Shown here: one piece after another, positions 35,429-44,847 of the stretch | Layout: each line of letters opens with the position of its first letter | Position numbering within the stretch: the first letter of the stretch is position 1 | Assembly: GCF_004803475.1 (NCBI RefSeq) | Contig: NZ_SRKY01000003.1 | Coordinates: 248,001-312,000 of the forward strand | Reading direction: 5' to 3' | DNA: 64,000 nucleotides | From: Aliishimia ponticola | Lineage (GTDB): Bacteria; Pseudomonadota; Alphaproteobacteria; Rhodobacterales; Rhodobacteraceae | Position numbers and translations under genes: made by a program | Notes under the pieces: generated by a model | What the model was told of the DNA's origin: nothing | Databases searched by the model: none | What the model saw: only the letters and a program-made list of their open reading frames with translations

Positions 35429-36415
35429 TTACGGTGTGGGGCGGAATGCGGCCCCCCATGGGAAGCGGCCGACCTTGATCGACTTGATCGCCTCGCGGCG
35501 GGCCACGTCGATGACGGTCACGTCACCAGAGACGCCATTGGTGGTGAAGACAAGGCTGCGGTCGGCGTTGAAATCCATGTGCCAGACACGGCGACCGACA
35601 AGGATATAGTCCTCCACCTCGTAGGTCTGCGCGTTGACCACGGCCACATGGTTCGACGGCCCCAGCGCCACGAAAGCGTGGGTGTCGTCATTGGTCATCT
35701 CGAATCCCACGGGCTGCACCCGGTCGGGATGCACGCCCTGCACCTCGAATTCGATCTTGGCCTTCTCGGCCTGCGTGGCCACGTCGAACACGGTGATCGT
35801 GCCGCCGATTTCGGCGCTGACCCAAAGTTCGGTGCCGTCCTTGACGAATTCCGCGTGGCGCGGGCGGCTATCGACCAGCGTGTTGGCGAACAGCTCCTGC
35901 TTTTCGGTGTCGATCCAATGGGCCATATTCGTCGTCTCGGAGGTGGTGATCACGATCTTCCCGTCGGGGCTGACCGCCATGCCTTCGGGTTCGATGCCGA
36001 CATCGATCTGCGCCACCACGCTGCGGGTTTGCGTGTCCACCACCGTGGTGATCGCGTCGTCCTCATTGGCGATATACAGGTGCCGGTCATCGGGATGCAG
36101 CACGAATTGCTCCGGGTCTTCGCCCGAGGGCAGATCGTGCAGGATCTTGCCGGTCGCGGGGTCCATCACCTGCACCGTGTCGCTGTCAGAGGCGCAGATA
36201 TAGACCACCGAATAATCCTTTGAGAACGTGATCCCGCGCGGGCGCTCGCCGGTGTCGATGGTGCGCGTCACTTCCATCGTCTCGATGTCGATCACGCTGA
36301 TCGTGTCGTCCTTTTCATTCGTCACCCAAAGCTCATCCGCTGCCACGGGGGACAGCGATACGGCAAGGGCGGGGGCGGCCAGAAAGGCCAGCGTGCGCAG
36401 ATCGAAACGGGTCAC
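35429..36415 (-). CDS. PQQ-dependent catabolism-associated beta-propeller protein (YncE-like)
   Basis: The 328-residue periplasmic protein has a signal peptide (ending SPVAA-DELW) and seven YVTN-type repeats such as TNEKDDTISVIDIETMEVT, ANEDDAITTVVDTQTRSV and TNGVSGDVTVIDVARREA. The family is conserved in PQQ alcohol dehydrogenase clusters, where it is thought to assist the system; the exact role is unknown. The start is GTG at 36415 with AAGGAG 9 bases upstream. The gene sits 12 bases after the substrate-binding protein gene, so both are in one operon. Confidence 0.87.
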   Translation of the reverse strand: MTRFDLRTLAFLAAPALAVSLSPVAADELWVTNEKDDTISVIDIETMEVTRTIDTGERPRGITFSKDYSVVYICASDSDTVQVMDPATGKILHDLPSGEDPEQFVLHPDDRHLYIANEDDAITTVVDTQTRSVVAQIDVGIEPEGMAVSPDGKIVITTSETTNMAHWIDTEKQELFANTLVDSRPRHAEFVKDGTELWVSAEIGGTITVFDVATQAEKAKIEFEVQGVHPDRVQPVGFEMTNDDTHAFVALGPSNHVAVVNAQTYEVEDYILVGRRVWHMDFNADRSLVFTTNGVSGDVTVIDVARREAIKSIKVGRFPWGAAFRPTP

Positions 36416-36427
36416 GGGCGCGTCTCC

Positions 36428-37615
36428 TTATTCTTGTTCAAACCGGGTGCAGCCGCTTTCGGGCTGGTCGAGGCCAAGCGTGTCGAGTTCCGTGCGCGCG
36501 TGCAGATAGCCCTCAAGCGGGGCCTGCGCGACAAGCGCGGCCCGGGTCACAAGCGGGATCGGCTGGCGCAATTGTCCGTTCCATGGGCGGAAGGACAGCG
36601 GGCGGCCTTTGAACCCGGCCAGTTCGAACGCATCGGAAAGCAGGAAGGCGCGCAGCGTGTCTGCATCGCCCGCATTGGTGCGGGTCACGGCCTCGCCCAA
36701 GGCGCGGATCGCGGCCCATGCGGCATAGTCATGTGGGGTCATGTCGCGCCCGGCCAGATCGTGAAACCGGCTGTGAAGCTGTGCCGCGCCCCATTGTTCG
36801 ACCACCGGGGCCCATGCCACGGGCATCAGCCCTTCAGAGCCCGCGACCGGGCGTGGCTCCCATGTATTATAGGCGATGTAGCGGGCGAAATCGTTTGCCA
36901 CGTCCGAGATCAGCAGCAGATCGTGCTTTGGCAGATCCTGCGTGAACAGCGGCACCTCCTGCGCGGCGTTGCGGCGCATGTCGGCATCGAACAGCCATTG
37001 CTTTTCCCCCTTGAGCGACATGCCGAACTTGGCCGCGCTGGCCCGCAGCGCCTGCGACCACGCGGCGTCCTGCGGCGCGGCGCCTTCGATTAGGGCAAGG
37101 TTTTCCCAGCGTTTCTTGCGCGCGAACTGCATCAGCGCGTCCGCCTTCATCGCATCGCTGGGCATGGTGTGCAGCAGGTTGGCGCGGCAACTGTCAGCGC
37201 GCAGCGCCGTATCGCCGGAACTGGCATTGAACAGGATCGCGCCCTGCGCCTCTGCCAAATCGGCGATGGACAGTTGCGACGCGGTGGGCGCGTCCAGAAC
37301 AAGATAGGGCGATTGCGCCAGCGCGGCACGGGCGGCGGGCAGCAGGTCATCGTCCGGGGCGACCTCGACCACGGTCAATTCATAGGTCTGGCCCAGAAAG
37401 CGCCCGGTGGTCTGGTTGTCGCGCAGTGCCAGTTCCGCCCCGGCCCGGCCCCGGTCCTGCGGAATCGGATCAAGGTTCGACAAGACCGGGCGTGGGGCTT
37501 CGGCGTGGCGCAGCCACGTCACGCTGACCGCGACATCCGCCCAAACCGCGACTGGCGGCAGAGTGACGCCCATTATAACGGCCGCAAAACAGCGCGCAGC
37601 AATGCGTCGAAACAT
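36428..37615 (-). CDS. ABC-type substrate-binding protein of the PQQ system (PedB-like)
   Basis: The 395-residue precursor has a signal peptide (ending VAVWA) and a branched-chain-amino-acid-type periplasmic binding fold: LALRDNQTTGRFLGQTYEL, LVLDAPTASQLSIADLAEAQGAILFNASS, and DLLLISDVANDFARYI. It starts the reverse-strand operon with the beta-propeller, secreted protein, ABC ATPase and permease. Pairing a binding protein of this class with an ABC-2 permease is odd, but it is the conserved arrangement in ped-type clusters. It may bind the alcohol or act as a sensor component. Confidence 0.82.
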   Translation of the reverse strand: MFRRIAARCFAAVIMGVTLPPVAVWADVAVSVTWLRHAEAPRPVLSNLDPIPQDRGRAGAELALRDNQTTGRFLGQTYELTVVEVAPDDDLLPAARAALAQSPYLVLDAPTASQLSIADLAEAQGAILFNASSGDTALRADSCRANLLHTMPSDAMKADALMQFARKKRWENLALIEGAAPQDAAWSQALRASAAKFGMSLKGEKQWLFDADMRRNAAQEVPLFTQDLPKHDLLLISDVANDFARYIAYNTWEPRPVAGSEGLMPVAWAPVVEQWGAAQLHSRFHDLAGRDMTPHDYAAWAAIRALGEAVTRTNAGDADTLRAFLLSDAFELAGFKGRPLSFRPWNGQLRQPIPLVTRAALVAQAPLEGYLHARTELDTLGLDQPESGCTRFEQE

Positions 37616-37670
37616 GGTGTCTTCGTCCTCCCTGCTGTCACGCTACACATCGCAGTTCCGATTGCGATAC

Positions 37671-37680
37671 GACCTTTGTC
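37671..37680 (-). promoter_or_regulatory. Putative regulon element before the PedB-like gene (GACAAAGGTC)
   Basis: On the reverse strand it reads GACAAAGGTC, 56 bases before the PedB-like start. It is a one-base variant of the GACCAwwGK pattern. Confidence 0.3.
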
Positions 37681-37704
37681 GGACAGGTTTGCTGCCCTTG
37701 CGGC

Positions 37705-37713
37705 ACCAAGGTC
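37705..37713 (+). promoter_or_regulatory. Putative regulon element before pedF (ACCAAGGTC)
   Basis: CACCAAGGTC lies 65 bases before the pedF ATG, in the same divergent promoter as the PedB-like element. Confidence 0.4.
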
Positions 37714-37777
37714 GAATTGGAGCGGCGGCGCGCGGCGCGATACAAGCAACGAAACCGACCCGAGGAGGACCGTGTCG

Positions 37778-38464
37778 ATGATCCGCACCACATTTACTGC
37801 CCTGCCCATCCTGTTTGCCGCCGGTCTTGCGCTGGCACATGGCGACGTGGCGCCGCAGCCCGTAGACACCGCCGCCCTGCCCGATGTGGGCGAGGAATGG
37901 CTGATCGAGAATCCCTACCGCGAAGAGGCCGTGGGCCACGACGTCTGGACCAAGGCGATCGAGATCGGAAGCTCCGGTTACAACCAGAATTGCGCGCGCT
38001 GCCACGGGCTTGAGGTGATCTCGGGCGGGTTGGCCCCCGATCTGCGTTTTCTGGAGGCCGAGGAATATGGCGACGAATGGTATATGGAACGCTTCATCCA
38101 CGGTTACACGCAGAACGGCATCACCAAGATGCCTGCCTTTGGCGAGCTTCTGGGGCAGAAAGCCGCCTGGGCGATCCGCACCTATATCGAGACGCGCCCG
38201 GATCAGGACATGGTCGATGAGTTCGGCGACGAATTGAAAGCGATGCGCGATCAGTTCTCGGCCTGGTCCGAGGATGCCAGCGGCGCGGATGCCGATGCGG
38301 TGATCGCGCGGCTCAGCGAAATCGCAGGCGAGATCGAAACGCTGTCCGGTGCGCCGGTGGCCGATAGTATCGCCCTGCGCGCGTCCAAGGTGATCGACGG
38401 CACGCCCGCGGCCTATGGGCGGGCGGCGGAAATCCTGACCGTCGGGTTGTCTGCTGCGCATTGA
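37778..38464 (+). CDS. pedF: Cytochrome c-550, PedF-like
   Basis: The 228-residue precursor has a signal peptide (MIRTTFTALPILFAAGLALA). A single haem site CARCHGLEVISGG follows, then a methionine-bearing segment (GYTQNGITKMPAFGELLGQ) and a long helical C-terminus of about 80 residues (DELKAMRDQFSAWSED). This layout matches the PedF cytochrome c-550 that accepts electrons from PQQ alcohol dehydrogenases in Pseudomonas. The ATG at 37778 is 9 bases from GGAGG; a GTG six bases earlier is too close. The stop overlaps a TTG that could start the next gene. Confidence 0.87.
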   Translation: MIRTTFTALPILFAAGLALAHGDVAPQPVDTAALPDVGEEWLIENPYREEAVGHDVWTKAIEIGSSGYNQNCARCHGLEVISGGLAPDLRFLEAEEYGDEWYMERFIHGYTQNGITKMPAFGELLGQKAAWAIRTYIETRPDQDMVDEFGDELKAMRDQFSAWSEDASGADADAVIARLSEIAGEIETLSGAPVADSIALRASKVIDGTPAAYGRAAEILTVGLSAAH

Positions 38465-38481
38465 TCCGACAGGCTGCCCGA

Positions 38482-39396
38482 ATGATCAGGACGTTCTGCG
38501 CACATCTGGCCGTGATTCTGGGCACCCTGTCGGGCGTGGCCCTGGGCGTGTCGGGCACCGGCGCGCTGGCTTCGGACCCGTGCGCCGATTACGTGCCGCA
38601 GGCCAAGCCTCAGAACACTGGCCGCGATATCGTCGGCAAGGATCTGGACCAGATCATCGATCAGGGCTCGATGCTTTTTGCGGTCTATGCGGACAACCCG
38701 CCCTATAGCTGGCAAGATGGCGCGGTGCCGCGCGGGGTCGATGTGGACATCGCGCGGATCATCGCCGCCGATATCGGGGTCGAGCCGCGCTTCAACTTCG
38801 TGGGCGCGGGCGAAAACCTTGAGGCGGATCTGCGCAACAACCTGTGGAAAGGCGCGCTGATCGGCGGTCGAATCGCCAATGTGATGATGCGCGTGCCGTA
38901 TGATTCCGCCTTCAAGTGCCGGGTCGAACAGGTCGTGTTCACCGGGCAATATGCGCGCGAGACCATCGCCATCGCCTATGACAGGGACGCTTATCCCGAC
39001 GACCCGCCGGTTCCGGCCTATTTCCGGTTCGATACCGTCGCGGTGGAGAACGACTCGATCGCCGATTTCTACCTGACGCAACTGGTCGGGCCCACGCATA
39101 TTCAGCGCTATCCCACGGCGGCGGCGGCGATGGCGGCGCTGCGCGCGGATAAGACAATGGCCGCGATGGGGCCTTTGGCGCAGCTTGAACATGGCGCGGA
39201 TGAGGGAATCGCAATCCACCAGCCGCCCCTGCCCGGCTTTACCGTGGGCACCTGGACGCTGGGTGTGGGGGTGAATTTCCGGTATCGGCCGCTCGCCTAT
39301 GCTGTCGATGACGCCATTCGTTATGCAATTGAGGACGGCAGGATCGAAAAGATCCATGCCGACTATGGCTTGACCTTTCAGCCGCCGATACGCTGA
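38482..39396 (+). CDS. Periplasmic solute-binding protein, MxaJ/XoxJ-like (PedG-type)
   Basis: The protein of about 304 residues has a signal peptide (ending GTGALAS) and a family 3 solute-binding fold: DQGSMLFAVYADNPPYSW, GVDVDIARIIAADIGVEP, and GGRIANVMMRVPYDSAFKC. Homologues (XoxJ, MxaJ) work with PQQ dehydrogenases, where XoxJ may help cofactor loading or enzyme activation rather than import. There is no matching permease, which supports an assembly role. The ATG at 38482 starts the signal peptide; a TTG at 38461 overlapping the pedF stop is an alternative. It is cotranscribed with pedF. Confidence 0.82.
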   Translation: MIRTFCAHLAVILGTLSGVALGVSGTGALASDPCADYVPQAKPQNTGRDIVGKDLDQIIDQGSMLFAVYADNPPYSWQDGAVPRGVDVDIARIIAADIGVEPRFNFVGAGENLEADLRNNLWKGALIGGRIANVMMRVPYDSAFKCRVEQVVFTGQYARETIAIAYDRDAYPDDPPVPAYFRFDTVAVENDSIADFYLTQLVGPTHIQRYPTAAAAMAALRADKTMAAMGPLAQLEHGADEGIAIHQPPLPGFTVGTWTLGVGVNFRYRPLAYAVDDAIRYAIEDGRIEKIHADYGLTFQPPIR

Positions 39397-39426
39397 ACTC
39401 ATATCACGCGGCCACCGCGCACTTAT

Positions 39427-39435
39427 CCATTGGTC
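39427..39435 (+). promoter_or_regulatory. Putative regulon element upstream of coxG (CCATTGGTC)
   Basis: It shares TATCCATTGGTC with the promoter of the LuxR-type regulator. It lies about 63 bases upstream of the coxG start. Confidence 0.5.
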
Positions 39436-39497
39436 TAATATCCGGCGCAAAGCTCTGCGCTTAGGCTTCGAAGAAATCTGGAAGAGGGAATGAGCTT

Positions 39498-40061
39498 ATG
39501 AAAATGTCGGGATCCATCCTGATCGACGCTGACCGCGAGACCGTTTGGGCGGCGCTTCTGGATGCCGAGGTTCTCAAGCAATGCGTGCCGGGCTGTCAGG
39601 AGATGGAAGGTTCCCCCGAAGAGGGGTTTCAAGCCACCGTCGTGCAGAAGGTCGGGCCGGTAAAGGCCACCTTCAAGGGCGCGGTGACGCTCAGCGATAT
39701 GGACGCGCCCAACAGCCTGACCCTGAGCGGTGAAGGCAAGGGCGGCGCTGCGGGCTTTGCCAAGGGCGGCGCGGACGTGCGTCTTGAGGACGAAGAAGGC
39801 GGCACCCGCCTGCATTACGACGTCGAGGCCAAGGTGGGCGGCAAGCTGGCACAGCTGGGCAGTCGCATCATCGACGGCTTCGCCAAGAAGATGGCCGATC
39901 AGTTCTTTGAGAGCTTTCAAACGGCTGTTGCCGGACCGGCAGCGCCCGAAGAGGGCGCCGAGGACGGGGCCGAGGTCGCCGATGCGGATGCGGATGGCAA
40001 TCCGAAAGAGAAACGCGGCTGGTTCAAGCGACTTGTATCCAGCGACGAAAAACAGGGCTAA
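39498..40061 (+). CDS. coxG: CoxG-family protein (SRPBCC)
   Basis: The 187-residue protein starts MKMSGSILIDADRETVWAAL, the SRPBCC/CoxG lipid-binding fold (residues 1-145). A charged linker (EEGAEDGAEVADADADG) leads to a basic amphipathic tail, RGWFKRLVSSDEKQG, that could touch the membrane. CoxG is thought to recruit CO-dehydrogenase-type enzymes to the membrane and deliver electrons towards quinone. It is the first gene of coxG-S-L-M and lies downstream of a GACCAATGG element, so it probably leads this operon. Confidence 0.87.
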   Translation: MKMSGSILIDADRETVWAALLDAEVLKQCVPGCQEMEGSPEEGFQATVVQKVGPVKATFKGAVTLSDMDAPNSLTLSGEGKGGAAGFAKGGADVRLEDEEGGTRLHYDVEAKVGGKLAQLGSRIIDGFAKKMADQFFESFQTAVAGPAAPEEGAEDGAEVADADADGNPKEKRGWFKRLVSSDEKQG

Positions 40062-40074
40062 GGGAGAGATGTGA

Positions 40075-40560
<486 letters not shown>

Positions 40561-40608
40561 ACGGACGCAGGCGCCGCGCCCGGTCCGGGCGCAACGCAGC
40601 AACGACAT

Positions 40609-40630
40609 GTAGGGTGCGCTTCAGCGCACC
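40609..40630 (+). repeat. REP-like hairpin between coxS and coxL
   Basis: It is identical to the copies at 35407 and 61102: GTAG, then GGTGCGCT-TC-AGCGCACC. It lies within an operon, 21 bases before the coxL start, where a hairpin could adjust the ratio of subunits or protect the mRNA. Confidence 0.8.
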
Positions 40631-40651
40631 ACCGTTTCAAGGGAGGAACAG

Positions 40652-43012
40652 ATGCCCAAGGATCATGGCATTGGGGCCGCGCAGACGCGGCGGGAAGACG
40701 TCCGGTTTTTGACCGGTCAGGGAAACTACACAGACGACATCAACCTCAAGGGCCAGGCCTATGTGCATTTCCTGCGCTCGGATGTGGCACATGGCAAGAT
40801 CGCCAAGCTCGACACATCCGCTGCGGCGGCGATGCCGGGCGTGGTGCGGATTTTCACCTCTGCCGATTTTGAAGGCGTGGGCGGCCTGCCCTGCGGCTGG
40901 CAGGTGACGGACAAGCATGGCGAGCCGATGCAGGAACCGGCCCATCCGATCATTGCCTCCGGCAAGGTGCGCCATGTGGGCGAGATCGTCGCCGCGGTCG
41001 TGGCCGAAAGCCTGCCGCAAGCACGCGACGCGGCCGAGGCGATCGAACTCGACATCGAAGAACTGCCCCCCGTCGTGGACATGAAAGCCGCGCTTGAGGC
41101 AGGCTCGGCCAAGGTGCATGACGATCTGACCTCGAACCTGTGCTATGACTGGGGCTTTGTGGAAGAGAACAAGGGCGCGGTCGAAGAGGCGTTTGGCAAG
41201 GCGGCCCATGTCACCACGCTGGAACTGGTCAACAACCGCCTTATCGCCAACCCGATGGAACCGCGTGTGGCCGTGGGTGATTACACCCGCCACAGCGACG
41301 AGAGCACGCTGTATACCACCTCGCAGAACCCGCATGTGATCCGCCTGCTGATGGGCGCGTTCGTTCTGGGCATCCCCGAGCATAAACTGCGCGTGGTGGC
41401 CCCGGATGTGGGCGGTGGGTTTGGCACCAAGATCTTCCACTATGCCGAAGAAGCGTTCTGCACTTTCGCCGCCAAGGCGTGCAACCGCGCGGTCAAGTGG
41501 ACATCGACCCGGTCCGAGGCGTTCATGTCCGACGCCCATGGCCGCGACCACGTCACCACGATCCAGCTGGCGCTGGATGAAAACAACAACTTCACCGCGC
41601 TGCGCACCGATACGCTGGCGAATATGGGCGCTTACCTGTCCACCTTCGCCCCGTCCGTGCCCACATGGCTGCACGGCACGTTGATGGCGGGCAATTACAA
41701 GACTCCGCTGATCTATGTGAATGTGAAGGCGGTCTTCACCAACACGGTGCCGGTCGATGCCTATCGCGGCGCGGGTCGCCCGGAAGCGACCTATCAGCTG
41801 GAGCGTGTGATCGACAAAGCCGCGCGCGAGCTTGGCGTCGATCCCATCGCGCTGCGCCGTCAGAACTTCGTGACCGAGTTCCCCTATGCCACGCCTGTGG
41901 CCGTCGAATACGACACGGGCGATTATCACGGCACCATGGACGCGCTGGAGCGGATGGCGGATTTCGCCGGGTTCGAAGCGCGCCGCAAGGAAAGCGAAGC
42001 GAAGGGCAAGCTGCGCGGTCTGGGCGTCAACTGCTATATCGAGGCCTGCGGCATCGCCCCGTCCAACCTTGTGGGCCAGCTTGGCGCACGGGCGGGTCTG
42101 TATGAAAGCGCCACGGTGCGGGTGAATGCGACGGGCGGCCTTGTGGTCATGACTGGCTCGCACAGCCACGGCCAGGGGCACGAGACGACCTTCCCGCAGG
42201 TGATCGCGGAGATGATCGGCATCGACGAAAGCATGGTCGAGATCGTTCATGGCGATACCTCCAAGGTGCCGATGGGCATGGGCACATATGGGTCCCGGTC
42301 CCTTGCTGTTGGCGGCTCTGCCATGGTGCGGGCGGCCGAGAAGATCATCAACAAGACCAAGAAGATCGCGGCGCATCTGATGGAGGCCAGCGAGGCCGAT
42401 ATCGAACTGAAGGATGGCGCGTTCAGCGTGGCGGGCACGGATAAATCGGTGGCGTGGGGCGATGTCTGCCTTGCCGCCTATGTGCCGCATAACTACCCGC
42501 TGGAAGATATCGAACCGGGGCTGGAGGAAACGGCGTTCTATGACCCGTCCAACTTCACCTATCCGTCGGGCGCCTATGCCTGCGAGGTCGAGGTCGATCC
42601 GGAAACCGGCAAGGTCACGATCGAGCGTTTCGCCGCTGCCGATGATTTCGGCAATGTGGTCAATCCGATGATCGTCGAAGGCCAGGTTCATGGCGGGATC
42701 GCGCAAGGGGTCGGTCAGGCGCTGCTGGAAGGTTGCGTTTACGACGAGAATGGTCAGCTTCTGAGCGCGTCTTACATGGATTACGCCATGCCGCGCGCCG
42801 ATGATCTGCCCTTCTACAGCGTCGATCATTCCTCGGCCACGCCCTGCACCCACAACCCGCTTGGGGTGAAGGGCTGCGGTGAGGCCGGTGCGATCGGCTC
42901 GCCCCCGTCCGTGGTGAACGCGGTCGTGGATGCGCTGCAATCGGCGGGCAAGAACGTGACCCATATCGACATGCCGTTGACGCCCGCGCGCGTCTGGGCG
43001 GCGATGCAGTGA
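40652..43012 (+). CDS. Form II CO-dehydrogenase-type molybdenum large subunit (CoxL-like)
   Basis: The 786-residue catalytic subunit binds the molybdenum-cytosine dinucleotide cofactor. The active-site loop is [10 protein letters not shown], the form II motif; true CO dehydrogenases (form I) have AYXCSFR with the copper-binding cysteine, which is missing. The catalytic Glu is in the C-terminal [14 protein letters not shown]. Form II enzymes have mostly unknown substrates, probably aldehydes or N-heterocycles. Its place beside the alcohol dehydrogenase set suggests it may oxidise the aldehyde. It is translated from ATG 40652 after GGGAGGA. Confidence 0.9.
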   Translation: MPKDHGIGAAQTRREDVRFLTGQGNYTDDINLKGQAYVHFLRSDVAHGKIAKLDTSAAAAMPGVVRIFTSADFEGVGGLPCGWQVTDKHGEPMQEPAHPIIASGKVRHVGEIVAAVVAESLPQARDAAEAIELDIEELPPVVDMKAALEAGSAKVHDDLTSNLCYDWGFVEENKGAVEEAFGKAAHVTTLELVNNRLIANPMEPRVAVGDYTRHSDESTLYTTSQNPHVIRLLMGAFVLGIPEHKLRVVAPDVGGGFGTKIFHYAEEAFCTFAAKACNRAVKWTSTRSEAFMSDAHGRDHVTTIQLALDENNNFTALRTDTLANMGAYLSTFAPSVPTWLHGTLMAGNYKTPLIYVNVKAVFTNTVPVDAYRGAGRPEATYQLERVIDKAARELGVDPIALRRQNFVTEFPYATPVAVEYDTGDYHGTMDALERMADFAGFEARRKESEAKGKLRGLGVNCYIEACGIAPSNLVGQLGARAGLYESATVRVNATGGLVVMTGSHSHGQGHETTFPQVIAEMIGIDESMVEIVHGDTSKVPMGMGTYGSRSLAVGGSAMVRAAEKIINKTKKIAAHLMEASEADIELKDGAFSVAGTDKSVAWGDVCLAAYVPHNYPLEDIEPGLEETAFYDPSNFTYPSGAYACEVEVDPETGKVTIERFAAADDFGNVVNPMIVEGQVHGGIAQGVGQALLEGCVYDENGQLLSASYMDYAMPRADDLPFYSVDHSSATPCTHNPLGVKGCGEAGAIGSPPSVVNAVVDALQSAGKNVTHIDMPLTPARVWAAMQ

Positions 43013-43026
43013 GATAACGTCCGGAC

Positions 43027-43077
43027 CCGGGGGGCCAGCCCCCCGGACCCCCCGGAGTATTTCGCGGAACAATGAAG
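43027..43077 (+). repeat. Intergenic repeat with G/C hairpin before the coxM-type gene
   Basis: The CCGGGGGG-CCAG-CCCCCCGG hairpin is followed by the box CGGAGTATTTCGCGGAACAA and TGAAG, as at 16509 and 54621. It splits the large and medium subunit genes. Confidence 0.7.
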
Positions 43078-43108
43078 AGGGGCGGTGGCCTCTCATGGGA
43101 GAAACAGG

Positions 43109-43894
43109 ATGTATAATTTTGATTTCGAGAAGCCCTCGACCGTGGCGGATGCCGTCGCGGCTTTGGGGCAGGAAGATGCGCAGGCGCTGGGCGGTGGTCA
43201 GACGCTGATCCCGACGCTGAAGCAGCGGTTGGCGAGCCCGTCGAAGCTGGTCAGTCTGAAGGGGATTCCCGAGATGGTCGGGATTTGTCGTGGTGATGAC
43301 GGCGCGCTGTGCATCGGTGGTGCGACGCCCCATGTGCAGGTTGCGGCGGAAGCGGGCGATTATCCGGCGCTGGCGGCACTCGCCTCGCATATCGGGGATC
43401 CTGCGGTGCGCAACCGTGGCACGATTGGCGGCTCGCTTGCCAATAACGATCCGGCGGCCTGCTATCCGGCGGCTGCCTTGGCGAGCGGCGCGACGATCAA
43501 GACCAATTCCCGCGAGATCGCGGCGGATGACTATTTTCAGGGCATGTTCACCACGGCGCTGGAAGAGGGCGAGATCATCACAGAGGTGCGTTTCCCGGTG
43601 CCGGAGAAAGCCAATTACCAGAAGTTCGTGCAACCGGCGTCGCGCTTTGCGTTGACCGGTGTGTTCGTCGCGAAATACGCGGACGGTGTGCGCGTGGCGG
43701 TGACGGGGGCATCCGAGGAAGGTGTGTTCCGCTGGACCGAGGCGGAAGCGGCCCTGTCGTCCAACTTCTCGGCCGATGCAGTGCCAAGCGCGCCCTCTGC
43801 CGATGGGATGATTGGCGACATTCACGGCACGCCGGAATATCGTGCGCATCTGATCGCGGTTCTGACCAAGCGCGCGGTGGCTGCCGCAGCCTGA
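43109..43894 (+). CDS. coxM: CO-dehydrogenase-type medium (FAD) subunit
   Basis: The 261-residue subunit has the FAD-binding motifs ALGGGQTLIPTLKQRLA and GDPAVRNRGTIGGSLANNDPA of the CoxM/XdhB family and a short C-terminal CO_deh_flav domain. It passes electrons from the iron-sulfur subunit to the next acceptor. It is somewhat shorter than the usual 280-290 residues. The ATG at 43109 has GGGAG upstream; an earlier ATG at 43085 is less suitable. The order G-S-L-M differs from the classical M-S-L. Confidence 0.9.
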   Translation: MYNFDFEKPSTVADAVAALGQEDAQALGGGQTLIPTLKQRLASPSKLVSLKGIPEMVGICRGDDGALCIGGATPHVQVAAEAGDYPALAALASHIGDPAVRNRGTIGGSLANNDPAACYPAAALASGATIKTNSREIAADDYFQGMFTTALEEGEIITEVRFPVPEKANYQKFVQPASRFALTGVFVAKYADGVRVAVTGASEEGVFRWTEAEAALSSNFSADAVPSAPSADGMIGDIHGTPEYRAHLIAVLTKRAVAAAA

Positions 43895-43920
43895 TCGGCG
43901 CGAACTTGGCAAGCGTTAGA

Positions 43921-43948
43921 GGGGTCGCCTTTCGGGGCGGCCCTTTTT
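43921..43948 (+). terminator. Rho-independent terminator after coxM
   Basis: GGGTCGCC-TTTCGG-GGCGGCCC (one G-T pair) is followed by TTTTT, 27 bases after the coxM stop and before the convergent apbE end. Confidence 0.85.
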
Positions 43949-43950
43949 CG

Positions 43951-44847
43951 TCAAAGGGTGATCAGGTCACCCGCGGTATCGGCCAGAAGGATACGGTGAA
44001 TACCCGGCGCTGCGCGCAGGCGCCGGGCGAGAGGCAGGTCCGCGAGGCAGAGCGCGGTCGAGAGGCCATCGGCCAGCGTCGCAGTTTCGGCCACGACGGA
44101 GACTGTCCCCCAGCGCGGCGTGCCGCCATGGGGCGCGAGGATGTGGAAGCCTTTGGCCAGCCGCATCGCGCCGGGGCTGGAGGTCGCGATCGCCGCATCC
44201 TGTAGCGTGACATGGCCGAGCAGTTCGGCCCCGTCTTCGCCCTGCCCTGCCAGACCGAGCCGCCTTGCCGGGCCAAGGACGCGGTGTTCGCCGATATTCA
44301 CGTGGACATCCTGCAGCCCGTGGGCGCGCAGCCGATCGGTGACCGCATCGGTGGCGAAGCCCTGGGCGATTCCGTTAAAGGTCAGGGCCTGACCCGGAGC
44401 AAGCGTGATCCGCGCGGCGCTGGCATGAACACGGGACCAACCCAGCGCGGCGATGGCCTGCGCCGGGTCGCCGCCGCGCGCATGGGCCTGCCAAAGCGGC
44501 TGCACGGTGGGATCGAAGAGCCCCTCTGTCAGCCGGTGGATATCGCCTACGTGGCGGAACAGGCGCAGCATCTCGGGCGCGGGATTTGCCAGATATCCAT
44601 CGCGGTTGAGGCGCGACAGCGCCGAGGTGGGAGCAAAGAGGCTGAAGAGCGATTCAACCTCGCGGATCTGGTCGATGGCCGCCTTCAAGGCGGGCTGGGT
44701 GCGCGCCGCCGGGCCATGCAGGGTCAGGCTGGCTTCGGCGCCAAGCGCGCGTCCGGTCCAGCGCGCGGTTGCTGCCCGCGCGGGACCAGCCAGGGTCGTT
44801 GCGGCGACGGCGGCGGTGATCGTCAGAAAGCGGCGGCGGGTGGTCAT
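43951..44847 (-). CDS. apbE: FAD:protein FMN transferase (ApbE)
   Basis: The 298-residue protein has a twin-arginine-type leader (MTTRRRFLTITAAVAATTLA), then the ApbE fold: ESLFSLFAPTSALSRLN, LFDPTVQPLW, TFNGIAQGFATDAV, VNIGEHRVLG and the metal region ADGLSTALCLADL. ApbE attaches FMN covalently to Thr or Ser of flavoprotein targets outside the cytoplasm. It overlaps the NosR-like gene by 4 bases, so that protein's FMN domain is the likely target. The start ATG at 44847 fits both overlap and leader. Confidence 0.9.
   Translation of the reverse strand: MTTRRRFLTITAAVAATTLAGPARAATARWTGRALGAEASLTLHGPAARTQPALKAAIDQIREVESLFSLFAPTSALSRLNRDGYLANPAPEMLRLFRHVGDIHRLTEGLFDPTVQPLWQAHARGGDPAQAIAALGWSRVHASAARITLAPGQALTFNGIAQGFATDAVTDRLRAHGLQDVHVNIGEHRVLGPARRLGLAGQGEDGAELLGHVTLQDAAIATSSPGAMRLAKGFHILAPHGGTPRWGTVSVVAETATLADGLSTALCLADLPLARRLRAAPGIHRILLADTAGDLITL

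Noticed and set aside
40652-43912. Very long reverse open frame (about 1,090 codons) opposite the coxL/coxM genes
   Set aside because: It is the antisense shadow of strongly supported molybdoenzyme genes; its product is His/Arg-rich low-complexity sequence.
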